From NCBI RefSeq assembly GCF_000245335.1, contig NZ_JH600284.1, positions 310,001 through 374,000 of the forward strand: a DNA stretch of 64,000 nucleotides, read 5' to 3'. Source of the stretch: Bacillus mojavensis RO-H-1 = KCTC 3706. GTDB lineage: Bacteria; Bacillota; Bacilli; Bacillales; Bacillaceae. The notes beneath the pieces are model-generated. The model was not told the origin of the DNA. It worked only from the letters and a program-made list of their open reading frames with translations, and ran no database searches. Numbering within the stretch: position 1 is the stretch's first letter; each line of letters begins with the position of its first letter. The translations under genes and the position numbers were made by a program. Shown one piece after another: positions 26,168 through 34,871 of the stretch.

Positions 26168-27169
26168 TTATCGAAACAACTCATCCACAACATGTTTTAA
26201 AATCTCGTAAGAGTGAATTTCCTTGCTCAATTCGTAAATATTAGACAACACAATTAATTCATCTGCTTGATACATCTGTTGGAAATCAATTAGTTCGCGA
26301 CGAATTGTTTCTGGATCACCCATGATTGTATACCCCAGTCGACGATGGAGAATTTCTAATTCAAACTGTGATAACGATTCTAGGAAGTTTTCAGTGGGTG
26401 GAATAAGCTTATTTAAATTATTTGTATAAATATCAATATACACCTGCAAATGACTTGCAGAAATAAAAGATGCCTCTTCCATAGATTCTGCTGCAATCAC
26501 ATTAATACAAGCGATCACATAAGGCTCTTGTAAATAAGAAGACGGTTGGAAATGTTCTCGATAAATAGCGAGCGCTTCTTCCATCGCATGAGGTGAAAAT
26601 TGAGCGCCAAATGCATAGGGTAAACCAAGCTTTGCAGCAATTTCTGCTGAATCCGTTGAGGATCCTAATACAAAAACAGGCACACGCGTTCCAATACCCG
26701 GATAAGCGCTAACCTCTCCCTGCACACTCTTATCCCCAACAAAACGCAAAATATCATTTACTTCTCTTTCAAAGAAAAACACGCCATTATGGTTGGAACG
26801 ACGAATCACGTCAGCCGTTTTTTGATCCGTTCCCGGTGCGCGTCCTAATGCCAAATCTACACGATTTGGATATAATGTTTCAAGTGTTCCAAATTGCTCC
26901 GCTACAACTAATGGGGAATGATTTGGCAACATAATACCTCCTGAACCTACGCGGATGTCCTTTGTATTTGCTAATATATGTTGTACAATTGATACGGTTG
27001 CTGCACTTGCATAAGCGTCGTGATTATGGTGCTCTGCAAACCAAATCCGTTTATAGCCCATATGATCTACAGCTTTAGCTAATGACACTGCAGAATCAAT
27101 CCCTTGTTTCATTGTTTCTCCTTGTCTTAATGGAGCAACTGATAAAACAGATATATCAAATTTCTTCAT
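26168..27169 (-). CDS. yddN: luciferase-like flavin-dependent monooxygenase (YddN type)
   Basis: This 333-residue TIM-barrel flavoenzyme is of the bacterial luciferase group. Marks include ISVLSVAPLRQGET, KRIWFAEHHNHDAYASA, RVDLALGRAPGTDQ and FVLGSSTDSAEIAAKLGLPYAFGAQF. The frame opens at 27229, but ATG 27169 after AGAGGTGA is the clear start. Relatives oxidise long-chain alkanes, aldehydes or other small molecules with FMNH2 and oxygen; the substrate here is unknown. It is divergent from an Lrp-type regulator, as yddN and lrpA are in B. subtilis 168, which suggests control by that regulator. Confidence 0.82.
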   Translation of the reverse strand: MKKFDISVLSVAPLRQGETMKQGIDSAVSLAKAVDHMGYKRIWFAEHHNHDAYASAATVSIVQHILANTKDIRVGSGGIMLPNHSPLVVAEQFGTLETLYPNRVDLALGRAPGTDQKTADVIRRSNHNGVFFFEREVNDILRFVGDKSVQGEVSAYPGIGTRVPVFVLGSSTDSAEIAAKLGLPYAFGAQFSPHAMEEALAIYREHFQPSSYLQEPYVIACINVIAAESMEEASFISASHLQVYIDIYTNNLNKLIPPTENFLESLSQFELEILHRRLGYTIMGDPETIRRELIDFQQMYQADELIVLSNIYELSKEIHSYEILKHVVDELFR

Positions 27170-27423
27170 AATTTCACCTCTAAACATATACAACATCAAT
27201 GGAAAAACCATTTTAAATAAATGTCTCATATTAGCTGGTGTATATTCCTCTTTTGATTTGTATGCAAATAAATATATACTTTCTCAATCGATCAATACAT
27301 AGGGAAAATAAAGTGATTTCACCATATCACTTTATTTTTAAAGTTTTAAGCAAACATAAACAAATTGTACAGCGAACAAACTATGTAAAATACATCTTAT
27401 TTTTTCAGAAAGGATACAAGAAA

Positions 27424-27834
27424 ATGATTGATGAAATAGATAAAAAAATACTTGATGAGCTGTCTAAAAATAGTCGCATTACAATGAAAAAATTAGGGGA
27501 AAAAGTACATCTCACTGCACCAGCAGCCGCAGCAAGAGTAGTAAAGTTATTAGACAATGACATAATAAGAGGATGCAGTATTGAAGTGAATCAAGTGAAA
27601 TTAGGCTTCTCTATACATGCTTTTCTTAATATTTATATCGAAAAAATCCATCATCAACCCTATTTAGCCTTTATAGAAACACAAGGTAACTATGTAATAA
27701 ACAATTATAAAGTTAGTGGAGACGGTTGCTATTTGCTTGAATGTAAATTTCCTTCAAACGAGGTATTAGATCAATTTTTAAATGACTTAAACAAACATGC
27801 AAACTATAAAGTGTCGATTGTTATTGGTAAATAG
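27424..27834 (+). CDS. lrpA: Lrp/AsnC family regulator (LrpA-like)
   Basis: This 136-residue regulator has an N-terminal helix-turn-helix (DELSKNSRITMKKLGEKVHLTAPAAAARV, about residues 10-38) and a C-terminal RAM ligand-binding domain that forms octamers. The longest open frame starts at 27238, but ATG 27424 behind GAAAGGATAC gives the standard family start MIDEIDKKILDEL. B. subtilis has a tandem lrpA-lrpB here; only one is present in this window. It probably controls its divergent neighbour. Confidence 0.8.
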   Translation: MIDEIDKKILDELSKNSRITMKKLGEKVHLTAPAAAARVVKLLDNDIIRGCSIEVNQVKLGFSIHAFLNIYIEKIHHQPYLAFIETQGNYVINNYKVSGDGCYLLECKFPSNEVLDQFLNDLNKHANYKVSIVIGK

Positions 27835-28187
27835 TTACCTTTATAAAACGGAGATGTGTGGTCATATAACATGATATATATCTGCTCTAAAAAAGCCCTA
27901 GTTTGGATATGAAATTTACCAAGCTAGGGCTTTTTTTATACTTATGGAACTGCAGCTGCTGGCTATGTTAAGTTTACTCTCTCCCAGATCTTCATTGTAA
28001 TTTGGCTATTATGACATACTTTCACTATAATTTTTTATCTGTTTGATCTAGTTGAACGTTAATTCCTTTCGAAAATAAAGTCAAAGAGTTAAAACACTTT
28101 TTTTTATCTATGTATTTGAATACTGCTGATATTATACACTTAACTCTGTCGAAGTAAGACAAATAAAAATGAAAGTGAGTTGTAAAT
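27835..28187. other. intergenic region with terminator only
   Basis: The 353 bases hold the lrpA-like terminator and an AT-rich stretch with poly-T before the hydrolase gene. I see no further coding sequence. Confidence 0.6.
27892..27937 (+). terminator. terminator after the Lrp-type gene
   Basis: A 10-bp perfect stem AAAGCCCTAG/CTAGGGCTTT (27892-27901 with 27924-27933), extended inward, is followed by a T-run. Confidence 0.88.
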
Positions 28188-28952
28188 ATGAATATTACAC
28201 AAATTCGAAATGCAACAATTGTTGTAAATTACGCAAATAAAAAATTTTTAATAGATCCTATGTTAGCAGAAAAAGGTACGTACGCTACTTTCCCTGAAAC
28301 GATCAGACAAGATCTATTTAATCCTTTGGTGAGTTTGCCAACATCAATAGATAACATTCTGGATGGCGTAGATGCAGTAATTGTTACTCATCTACACCTA
28401 GATCACTTTGATGATGTGGCAAAAAACGTATTGCCAAAAAACATCAAAATGTTTGTTCAAAATGAAGCAGATGCAAAAGAAGTAAAAGCAAGTGGTTTCA
28501 AAAATGTAGAAGTACTGCAACAAGACACTGTTTTTGAAGAGATCCAATTAGTGAAAACAAAAGGTGAACATGGCAGAGGAGAAGAGTTATTAAACTTAAT
28601 GGGTGAAGTTTGTGGATTAGTATTCAAGCACCCAAGTGAAAAAGTTTTATATGTAGCTGGGGATACAGTTTGGTATGATGCTATCGAAGACGAGATTCAT
28701 ACACATGAACCAGAAATCATTGTGGTTAATGGGGGAGACAATCAAAGATTAGATTTAGGTTCACTCATCATGGGAAAAGAAGACATCTATGAAGTTCACA
28801 AGGCTGCTCCTCATGCTAAGATTATATCTGTTCATATGGAAGCTGTTAACCATTGGACACTATCTAGAGAAGAATTAAGAAACTTTAGCAAAGAAAAAGG
28901 ATTCTCAAGACATATTTTAGTACCAGAAGATGGAGAGTCTTACACATTTTAA
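28188..28952 (+). CDS. yddR: metallo-beta-lactamase-fold hydrolase (YddR type)
   Basis: This 254-residue metal-dependent hydrolase is of the UlaG/YddR type. The metal-binding motif THLHLDHFDD (HxHxDH) is at about residues 67-75, a further histidine is in KTKGEHGRG, the bridging aspartate is in YVAGDTVWYD, and the last histidine is in SVHMEAVNHW. The N-terminus MNITQIRNATIVV is typical. ATG 28188 follows GAAAGTGAG. The substrate is unknown. It precedes an MFS pump, as yddR precedes yddS in 168. Confidence 0.85.
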   Translation: MNITQIRNATIVVNYANKKFLIDPMLAEKGTYATFPETIRQDLFNPLVSLPTSIDNILDGVDAVIVTHLHLDHFDDVAKNVLPKNIKMFVQNEADAKEVKASGFKNVEVLQQDTVFEEIQLVKTKGEHGRGEELLNLMGEVCGLVFKHPSEKVLYVAGDTVWYDAIEDEIHTHEPEIIVVNGGDNQRLDLGSLIMGKEDIYEVHKAAPHAKIISVHMEAVNHWTLSREELRNFSKEKGFSRHILVPEDGESYTF

Positions 28953-29004
28953 AATAAAACACCGAAAAATAATATTGTCTTGTTCATATTTAAAAATAAG
29001 AAAT

Positions 29005-29046
29005 AGAAGAAGCTCATAATTATAAAAAATAATCATGAGCTTCTTC
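29005..29046. terminator. hairpin between yddR and yddS
   Basis: A perfect 13-bp inverted repeat (29005-29017 with 29034-29046), extended toward an A-rich loop. The T-rich 3' arm suggests a terminator, although no pure T-run follows. Confidence 0.6.
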
Positions 29047-29179
29047 TCATAATGAATATAATTAAATTTTAAATATATCGAAAATCCAAAATATACGGAA
29101 TAACAAAAATGGAAAGTTCCAATAATGATAAAAAACCTTTTGAAAAGCAACAAAGATTTGTCGTTAGGAGGTAGAATTT

Positions 29180-30490
29180 ATGGTAATGACAAAAAAAGAT
29201 ACAAATATATCAACACAGCAGCCTGTTTGGTTACAAGGTCATATTGATTCACCAGAAAAACAAAACCAACTTTATAAAAAAACATTAAAAATCTTGATTT
29301 TTTCACAAATATTTGGGGGAGCAGGACTTGGTGCTGGGATAACAGTTGGGGCGCTTCTTGCACAAGATATGATAGGATCGGAAAATGTAGCAGGAATTCC
29401 AACTGCCCTCTTTACTTTTGGATCTGCCGTAGCTGCCCTACTTATAGGAGCATCCTCACAACGTTTTGGCCGTAGAGCTGGACTTGCAGGTGGTTTCCTT
29501 ATAGGAGGATTAGGCGCTATAGGTGTTATAATTGCGGCTTTAATCAACAGCGTTGCCCTATTATTTGTTTCCCTTCTTATTTATGGAGCAGGTATGGCTT
29601 CTAATCTTCAAGTTCGGTATGCTGGGACAGACCTTGCAAATGAGAAACAACGGGCAACTGCTGCAAGTATGGCCTTGGTTTCTACTACTTTAGGAGCTGT
29701 AGTAGGCCCTAACTTAGTTAATACAATGGGAAAATTTGCAGATTCAATTGGTGTTCCCAATTTAGCTGGTCCGTTTATCATGTCAGGAGCAGCTTTTATA
29801 ATTGCTGGATTTATTCTCTTCATTTTTCTTCGTCCAGATCCGCTGTTTGTATCTACAGCTATTGCGAATGCTGAGAAAAAAGACGATAAAGTACAAATAG
29901 GAGGAAGTCTAAAAAATACTGCCATAAACAAAAAAGGAATAATGGTAGGAGCTGTAATTATGATTTTAGCTCAACTAATCATGACAGCTATTATGACAAT
30001 GACACCAGTTCACATGGGTCATCACGGTCATGGTTTAAGCGAAGTGGGTTTAGTGATAGGGCTCCATATTGCAGCGATGTATCTTCCTTCACCATTGACT
30101 GGTTTATTAGTAGATAAGTATGGTCGCACTACTATGGCTATTGCTTCAGGTGCTACACTTCTTGCCGCCGGATTGGTGGCAGCTATTGCACCGGCAGACT
30201 CATTATCATTACTAATCCTAGCACTAGTATTACTAGGGTTAGGTTGGAACTTTGGTTTACTAACGGGAACTGCCCTCATTATAGATTCAACACATCCATC
30301 TCTCCGTGCAAAAACACAAGGAACATTCGATGTTTTAGTAGCACTATCAGGAGCAGCAGGTGGAGCCTTGTCAGGAATGGTTGTTGCACATTCTAGTTAT
30401 ACAATACTATCAATTTCTGGAGCTGTTTTATCATTGTTACTTGTTCCTGTAGTTATTTGGTATTTTAAAGGGAATCAGGAAAAAGCATAA
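29180..30490 (+). CDS. yddS: MFS transporter (YddS type)
   Basis: This 436-residue major facilitator has about twelve membrane segments. The loop 2-3 motif appears as GASSQRFGRRAG and the second-half copy as GLLVDKYGRTTM, the usual duplicated MFS signature. A polar N-terminus of about 35 residues precedes the first segment. ATG 29180 has AGGAGGT 7-8 nt upstream. The family exports drugs or small metabolites; the substrate is unknown. Two decayed copies of the C-terminal part of a similar transporter lie at 37180 and 48169. Confidence 0.85.
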   Translation: MVMTKKDTNISTQQPVWLQGHIDSPEKQNQLYKKTLKILIFSQIFGGAGLGAGITVGALLAQDMIGSENVAGIPTALFTFGSAVAALLIGASSQRFGRRAGLAGGFLIGGLGAIGVIIAALINSVALLFVSLLIYGAGMASNLQVRYAGTDLANEKQRATAASMALVSTTLGAVVGPNLVNTMGKFADSIGVPNLAGPFIMSGAAFIIAGFILFIFLRPDPLFVSTAIANAEKKDDKVQIGGSLKNTAINKKGIMVGAVIMILAQLIMTAIMTMTPVHMGHHGHGLSEVGLVIGLHIAAMYLPSPLTGLLVDKYGRTTMAIASGATLLAAGLVAAIAPADSLSLLILALVLLGLGWNFGLLTGTALIIDSTHPSLRAKTQGTFDVLVALSGAAGGALSGMVVAHSSYTILSISGAVLSLLLVPVVIWYFKGNQEKA

Positions 30491-30666
30491 GCTTTTTGAA
30501 AAAAGGAAGTAATATTTATTTTGAAGTACCTTTTTATTTTCGATGCTCAAGTTGAGCAGCAGAGATTTTAAGTAGCGTATTTTCAATAACCTATTTGCAA
30601 AGGAACATAAAACTGAGATCAAAGTGGCTGCCAGATAGGGTAAGGGGCATAGGTTACTAAATAATT

Positions 30667-30701
30667 AAAAAAAGCTTAATCTTTTTGATTAAGCTTTTTT
30701 T
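30667..30701 (+). terminator. strong terminator downstream of the MFS gene
   Basis: A perfect stem AAAGCTTAATC/GATTAAGCTTT with a TTTTT loop, flanked by A-run and T-run, so it can work in both directions. Confidence 0.88.
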
Positions 30702-30788
30702 AAAAGTTCTGTTAAAGTTTAATGTTGATTTACAGTCTAAGTAAAACTCTTCTCAAACTTTATTCATTTTAATAAACCATATTTATTT

Positions 30789-31112
30789 TTAATCACGGTT
30801 ATTAGAGCTATTACTATAGTGTCTAGGTGAAAATACGTTTTTTAATGCACTTATTATTCCAGGCACAAGAAAGAAGGCACCAAAAAAGACAGTAAGTAAA
30901 TTTAATTGTGGTGTTTCATAAAAAGTAAACCATTCTATAAAAATTGACGATTCCGTAATTCTCCCAAATAGTGTACCATCAATCTCTCTATAATTAGGTA
31001 ACCATCCTGTTGTTTCAAATGTAATAAAAATGATCTGTGACAATAAAAATACACCAATTTGAGAAACCCAATATTTTTTCAAAAATGGAACACTTTTTTG
31101 CTTTTCAGCCAA
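30789..31112 (-). CDS. small membrane protein, YfzA-like
   Basis: This 107-residue protein has two hydrophobic segments, near residues 13-33 and 66-88, separated by an acidic loop (YREIDGTLFGRITESS), and a polar tail. The layout and the sequence around FITFETTGWLPNYREIDG suggest the YfzA-like family of uncharacterised Bacillus membrane proteins. TTG 31112 follows GGGAGGG. Nothing in the context gives a role. Confidence 0.6.
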   Translation of the reverse strand: MAEKQKSVPFLKKYWVSQIGVFLLSQIIFITFETTGWLPNYREIDGTLFGRITESSIFIEWFTFYETPQLNLLTVFFGAFFLVPGIISALKNVFSPRHYSNSSNNRD

Positions 31113-31235
31113 ATAATATCCCTCCCTGCATTAGATACCATTTCATATTGATATACGGAAAATCAAAGAACAAGTTTCAAAATTTAACATATTTTTCTAT
31201 TGTTTATTTTGTTATTGAACTCAACTGCACGTTTA

Positions 31236-31480
31236 GTTTAATAATAAATGCGGTGCCGTCTGCAGAGCTTTATTCGAAACCAGTAGCGGTTATTACAGCT
31301 TCATGTGATGGGGAAAATGCGCATCAAGCATTCAACTCAATCTAAGTATGTTAAATGTGAATGTATTCAATGGTGGAGCGTTATTAATTTCACGAGCAAA
31401 CAATAAATTGAACGAAGACGGGGAATTTATATATAATGAGGATAATTCCTCACTATACTCTATTTTTATTCTGGGAAATC
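31236..31480 (+). pseudogene. remnant of an NADPH-dependent FMN reductase
   Basis: Two reading frames, AVPSAELYSKPVAVITASCD (31246 onward) and MLNVNVFNGGALLISRANNK (31348 onward), together resemble the C-terminal third of a flavodoxin-fold FMN reductase, with a frameshift between them at about 31340. The N-terminal two thirds, including the flavin phosphate loop, are missing and no start remains. This is a decayed fragment, not a gene. Confidence 0.5.
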
Positions 31481-31493
31481 GTAAAAACATTCA

Positions 31494-31530
31494 TCTAAAA
31501 AAAGAGAGAAGAGATAAGAAACTCTTCTCT
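31494..31530 (-). terminator. terminator of the LCP-protein gene
   Basis: A perfect 9-bp stem (31505-31513 with 31522-31530) is followed on the minus strand by seven T. It lies 36 bp after the lytR-type stop codon. Confidence 0.85.
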
Positions 31531-31565
31531 ATACCCGAGTATGCGGTTATAAGTACATTTATTTT

Positions 31566-32486
31566 TTAAGATTCTAGATCTAATTGCTGGCGAAGTTTTT
31601 TCGATAAGTCCTTTCTCGTTTCATCAGTGACAACATGATACCATAAGTGATCAATTTTTTTGTCATCACCTTTTATTTCGAACTGTTTCACATGTTGAAC
31701 GGCTTCTTTATAAGAACGTTGAATATTGATCATGTTATCAAGTGTTAAGTTCGTTTGAATATTTTTTTCTAATGCAGTCAAAATACCTTTATAGTTTTTT
31801 AATGATTTTAATTGTGCGCCTTCGTGAATAATTTCATTAATGATTTCACGCTGCCGCTGCTGCCGACCAAAATCACCGCGAGGATCTTCTTTTCGCATCC
31901 GTGCATATGTAAGAGCAACCTTTCCATCAAGGTACTGTTCCCCTTTTGGTATATGCACTCCTTCAAGGGTGAAAGGGAAATCGTTATTCACTGTTATTCC
32001 GCCAATAGCATCTACAATATCTTTAAAACCTTCCATATTCACTTTGATATAATAATTGATTGGAATGTTTAAAAATTGTTCGACGGTTTGAACGGTACCT
32101 TCGATTCCCTCATAAGTATATGCTGCGTTCATTTTAATATGGGTATTCTTTGATCGCATAAATACCCTGGTATCACGCGGAATACTTACCATTGTCGATG
32201 TTTTAGTCTCTGGATTTAATGTCAGTACGATCATCGAATCAGGACGTCCCTTATCACCGGGGCGCTCATCTATTCCCAGCAAAAGAATGGACATAGGGTC
32301 ATGCCCTATACCAGAATCTTGCTCCTTGGAATCTTTATCTAGAGGCTTATACATGTGATTGACTGATTTTGCTACGTTGCGGTAAATACTGTAGCAAGTC
32401 AGGCCTCCTATGGTTAACAAGAGGGCTAGAATAAATAAGACCATACTTTGCATTTTCAGTTTCCTTCTCCCAATTTTCACTATCAT
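31566..32486 (-). CDS. LytR-CpsA-Psr (LCP) family protein
   Basis: This 306-residue membrane-anchored enzyme has a short cytoplasmic N-terminus, one membrane helix (about residues 12-32) and an extracytoplasmic LCP domain. LCP proteins attach teichoic acids or other phosphate-linked glycopolymers to peptidoglycan. Conserved parts are LLLGIDERPGDKGRPDSMIV, VSIPRDTRVFM with the catalytic arginine region, and ALTYARMRKEDPRGDFGRQQR. It resembles B. subtilis LytR/TagU but is clearly a diverged paralogue. ATG 32486 is close to GAAAGGA; GTG 32480 is an alternative start. It lies beside a polysaccharide deacetylase in the island. Confidence 0.88.
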   Translation of the reverse strand: MIVKIGRRKLKMQSMVLFILALLLTIGGLTCYSIYRNVAKSVNHMYKPLDKDSKEQDSGIGHDPMSILLLGIDERPGDKGRPDSMIVLTLNPETKTSTMVSIPRDTRVFMRSKNTHIKMNAAYTYEGIEGTVQTVEQFLNIPINYYIKVNMEGFKDIVDAIGGITVNNDFPFTLEGVHIPKGEQYLDGKVALTYARMRKEDPRGDFGRQQRQREIINEIIHEGAQLKSLKNYKGILTALEKNIQTNLTLDNMINIQRSYKEAVQHVKQFEIKGDDKKIDHLWYHVVTDETRKDLSKKLRQQLDLES

Positions 32487-32665
32487 AATCCTTTCTCATC
32501 ATGTTCGTATAATTGTTATGCCCTGTATCCTATGCTTCGTATCTCTGATATTTTTAGGATGAAATTGTTTTATCAAGGTTAACGGTTCCCTCATAAATAA
32601 TTCCTTCATCTTCGTGATATTTTTAAGCTGGTATAAGATACTTTAATAGTTGTTAGGCATTTACT

Positions 32666-33496
32666 TCAATTGAATCTGAATTGTACCGGTTTTATTGAAT
32701 CATGAATTGCTTTCATTTCGTATCCGCTTTCCCGGAAATATTTTAATAGTTCTTCTAAATATGCCGAAGTAGTGGGTTTTTCGTGCATTAACACAACAAG
32801 CGGCTCTTTCCCTACAAGATCGTTTACTTGTTGAATCGTATTTTTTACAAATTCGCCGTTAGTGTATTTCCAGTCTTCTGAATCAACTGTCCAATCCCAA
32901 AGATTAAAATGTTCATGCTTAACAACTTCTCTAAATTGGCCGGTAATATAAGGCTTTGACCCGTAGGGGGCTCTTATCAAATGTGTTTTGATTTTTGTTA
33001 TTTCATTGATAAAATCAAGCGTATCGTTCATTTCTGCCGCAAAGCTTTCGGGGGATTTATAGATTTCGGAAACCTGATGCGTCACGCCATGAGATCCAAC
33101 AGAGTGACCGTTTTCCACCATTTTTCTCACAAGATCAGGATTTCGCTCGATATTAGGTTTTAACATGAAAAACGTACCTTTTGCGTTGTATTTCTGGAGC
33201 AAATCCATAATTTTCTCTGATGCAGCAGGGTTTGGCCCGTCATCAAATGTTAAGTAGACCACCTTTCCCATTTCAGGTGAGGTTTTTTGTTCTTCGTTTT
33301 TCTGTGCTGAAGTTTTGTTCTTTTCTTTGTGTGTTTGCTCAGAAGCGGCGGTACTTTCTTTTACTGGCTCCTGTTTTGGTCCAGCAAGAGCTTTCCAAGA
33401 AATACATAATAAAGTTACACACAGAATAATCAATATTCCAAAACCTATTTTGCCTATTTGATTCAATTTACGGTCCCTTCTTGGTGAATTTGACAC
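32666..33496 (-). CDS. membrane-anchored polysaccharide deacetylase
   Basis: This protein has a NodB-type domain of family 4 carbohydrate esterases behind one N-terminal membrane helix, so it acts outside the cell. Catalytic marks are YLTFDDGPN (with the metal aspartate), SHGVTH (metal histidines), RAPYGSK and the C-terminal VLMHEKPTT. The fold removes acetyl groups from GlcNAc or MurNAc, often changing lysozyme sensitivity. The frame opens at 33526, but GTG 33496 behind GAGGAG gives a 276-residue protein with a normal start. It lies between the LCP gene and the two-component operon, each with its own terminator or gap. Confidence 0.85.
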   Translation of the reverse strand: MSNSPRRDRKLNQIGKIGFGILIILCVTLLCISWKALAGPKQEPVKESTAASEQTHKEKNKTSAQKNEEQKTSPEMGKVVYLTFDDGPNPAASEKIMDLLQKYNAKGTFFMLKPNIERNPDLVRKMVENGHSVGSHGVTHQVSEIYKSPESFAAEMNDTLDFINEITKIKTHLIRAPYGSKPYITGQFREVVKHEHFNLWDWTVDSEDWKYTNGEFVKNTIQQVNDLVGKEPLVVLMHEKPTTSAYLEELLKYFRESGYEMKAIHDSIKPVQFRFN

Positions 33497-33691
33497 TTTT
33501 TCCAACTCCTCAATTGTAGATATCAAAACTAATTTTTAAAAAACTAGCCACATAGATAAGAAAGTTTGATTATCATGATGCTCTTTTAATATAAAGAGAA
33601 GATATCGCAGAAGTTTGATCAACTTGTAAACAAAATGTCAAAAAAAGCAGAAAAACAGAAGCGGGATTTTTTCATTCTCTTGAATAATCAA

Positions 33692-33729
33692 TAAAAAACC
33701 TTATTTCCGTATTCAACAGAAATAAGGTT
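33692..33729 (-). terminator. terminator of the response regulator-kinase-propeller operon
   Basis: A perfect 11-bp stem AACCTTATTTC/GAAATAAGGTT is followed on the minus strand by six T, 13 bp past the stop of the propeller gene. Confidence 0.9.
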
Positions 33730-33741
33730 CTAAATCATAGA

Positions 33742-34869
33742 TTATTTAAATGTAATGATATAAGAGTGATCGTCAAAAAATCGGGCTGATGAATTTTCTA
33801 TAGATGTATACGGGTTTTGGTCATAAACGAGCAGTTTGCTTCCATCTTGACTCCAATATATTTCTGATGGATTGGTGCCACGGTATACTGGTTCTGCATA
33901 TAGGATATTTTTTCCTTGCAGCTTTCCTGCATACGTATTGTCCTTGTCATATAACGAGTAAGCAATTTTCTTTCGGTCATTTGATATTTTGAAGACAGCA
34001 ACATTCTCAAGCAGAACAGACAGCTCATTGTTTCTGAGATCATATTCGTACAAGGTTTCTCCTGAATCTAGAAATACAAATTGGTCATTGTTTAACCAAA
34101 CAGGTTTGCCATAGCTATTCTGACGCTTTTTCTGAATAGCGACGCCATCATTATTAATCGTTCCCGTCATAATATGATATTGTTGCCCGTGCAACATCAT
34201 AAATAGCAAACGGCGTCCATTATCCGAAATTTCAGCAGCTGTAGGCGAATCTTTTTCATCAAGATTTTTCAATAGATACGTTTTAAGTGTTCCGGATTCT
34301 ATATTGAATACATTGACTGCAGTCTGGCTATTTTTTGCAGGATCAATGACAAGGTAACAAATGTATTTACTATTATTCGACCATGAAATATCTTGTACAT
34401 AAGCTTCGCTAGAAGGAAAGCTGGCGATTTCTTTTTTGTTTCTGTTCGTCAATGACATTAGATTTAATGTTGTTTTATCAGATGCCATCGTTAATCCGAC
34501 GATATTCTTTCCGTCTGGTGATATTTTTAGGCTGGCAGTGTCGCTTTCAATGCTTTTCAGAGTTTCAGGTTTTTCAAAAGGGAAGGAGAGGCGTTGAAGG
34601 TGATTTGCATCACGTTCGGTTGTGTCCTCTCCTTTGAAAAAACCAACTATAGAGTTCGATGAAGACCATCCAAGCAACTGGTCAGCTTTAGGGACGCGAT
34701 ATATCTTCTTCACTTGAAAGGAGCCGGACTTCTGATCATCATCAATCTGATTTTCTTCCTTGTTTGGAATGATGATGGTTGCCGATCTCTTTCCCATATG
34801 ATAACTGGATATAAAAATCACGAAAATCAGTAGAACTCCTAATAAAATAATAAAATGTTTGTTCTTCAT
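33742..34869 (-). CDS. membrane-anchored beta-propeller protein of unknown function
   Basis: This 375-residue protein has an N-terminal membrane helix (about residues 6-24) and a large extracytoplasmic part of TolB/WD40-like blades: repeats of the type SLKISPDGKNIVGL, DISWSNNSKYICYL, AAEISDNGRRLLFM, VFKISNDRKKIAYS and EIYWSQDGSKLLVY. Such propellers usually bind proteins or glycans. The gene starts 2 nt after the sensor-kinase stop, so it is made with the kinase and is a likely sensing partner or output. I do not recognise a named homologue. Confidence 0.75.
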   Translation of the reverse strand: MKNKHFIILLGVLLIFVIFISSYHMGKRSATIIIPNKEENQIDDDQKSGSFQVKKIYRVPKADQLLGWSSSNSIVGFFKGEDTTERDANHLQRLSFPFEKPETLKSIESDTASLKISPDGKNIVGLTMASDKTTLNLMSLTNRNKKEIASFPSSEAYVQDISWSNNSKYICYLVIDPAKNSQTAVNVFNIESGTLKTYLLKNLDEKDSPTAAEISDNGRRLLFMMLHGQQYHIMTGTINNDGVAIQKKRQNSYGKPVWLNNDQFVFLDSGETLYEYDLRNNELSVLLENVAVFKISNDRKKIAYSLYDKDNTYAGKLQGKNILYAEPVYRGTNPSEIYWSQDGSKLLVYDQNPYTSIENSSARFFDDHSYIITFK

Positions 34870-34871
34870 AA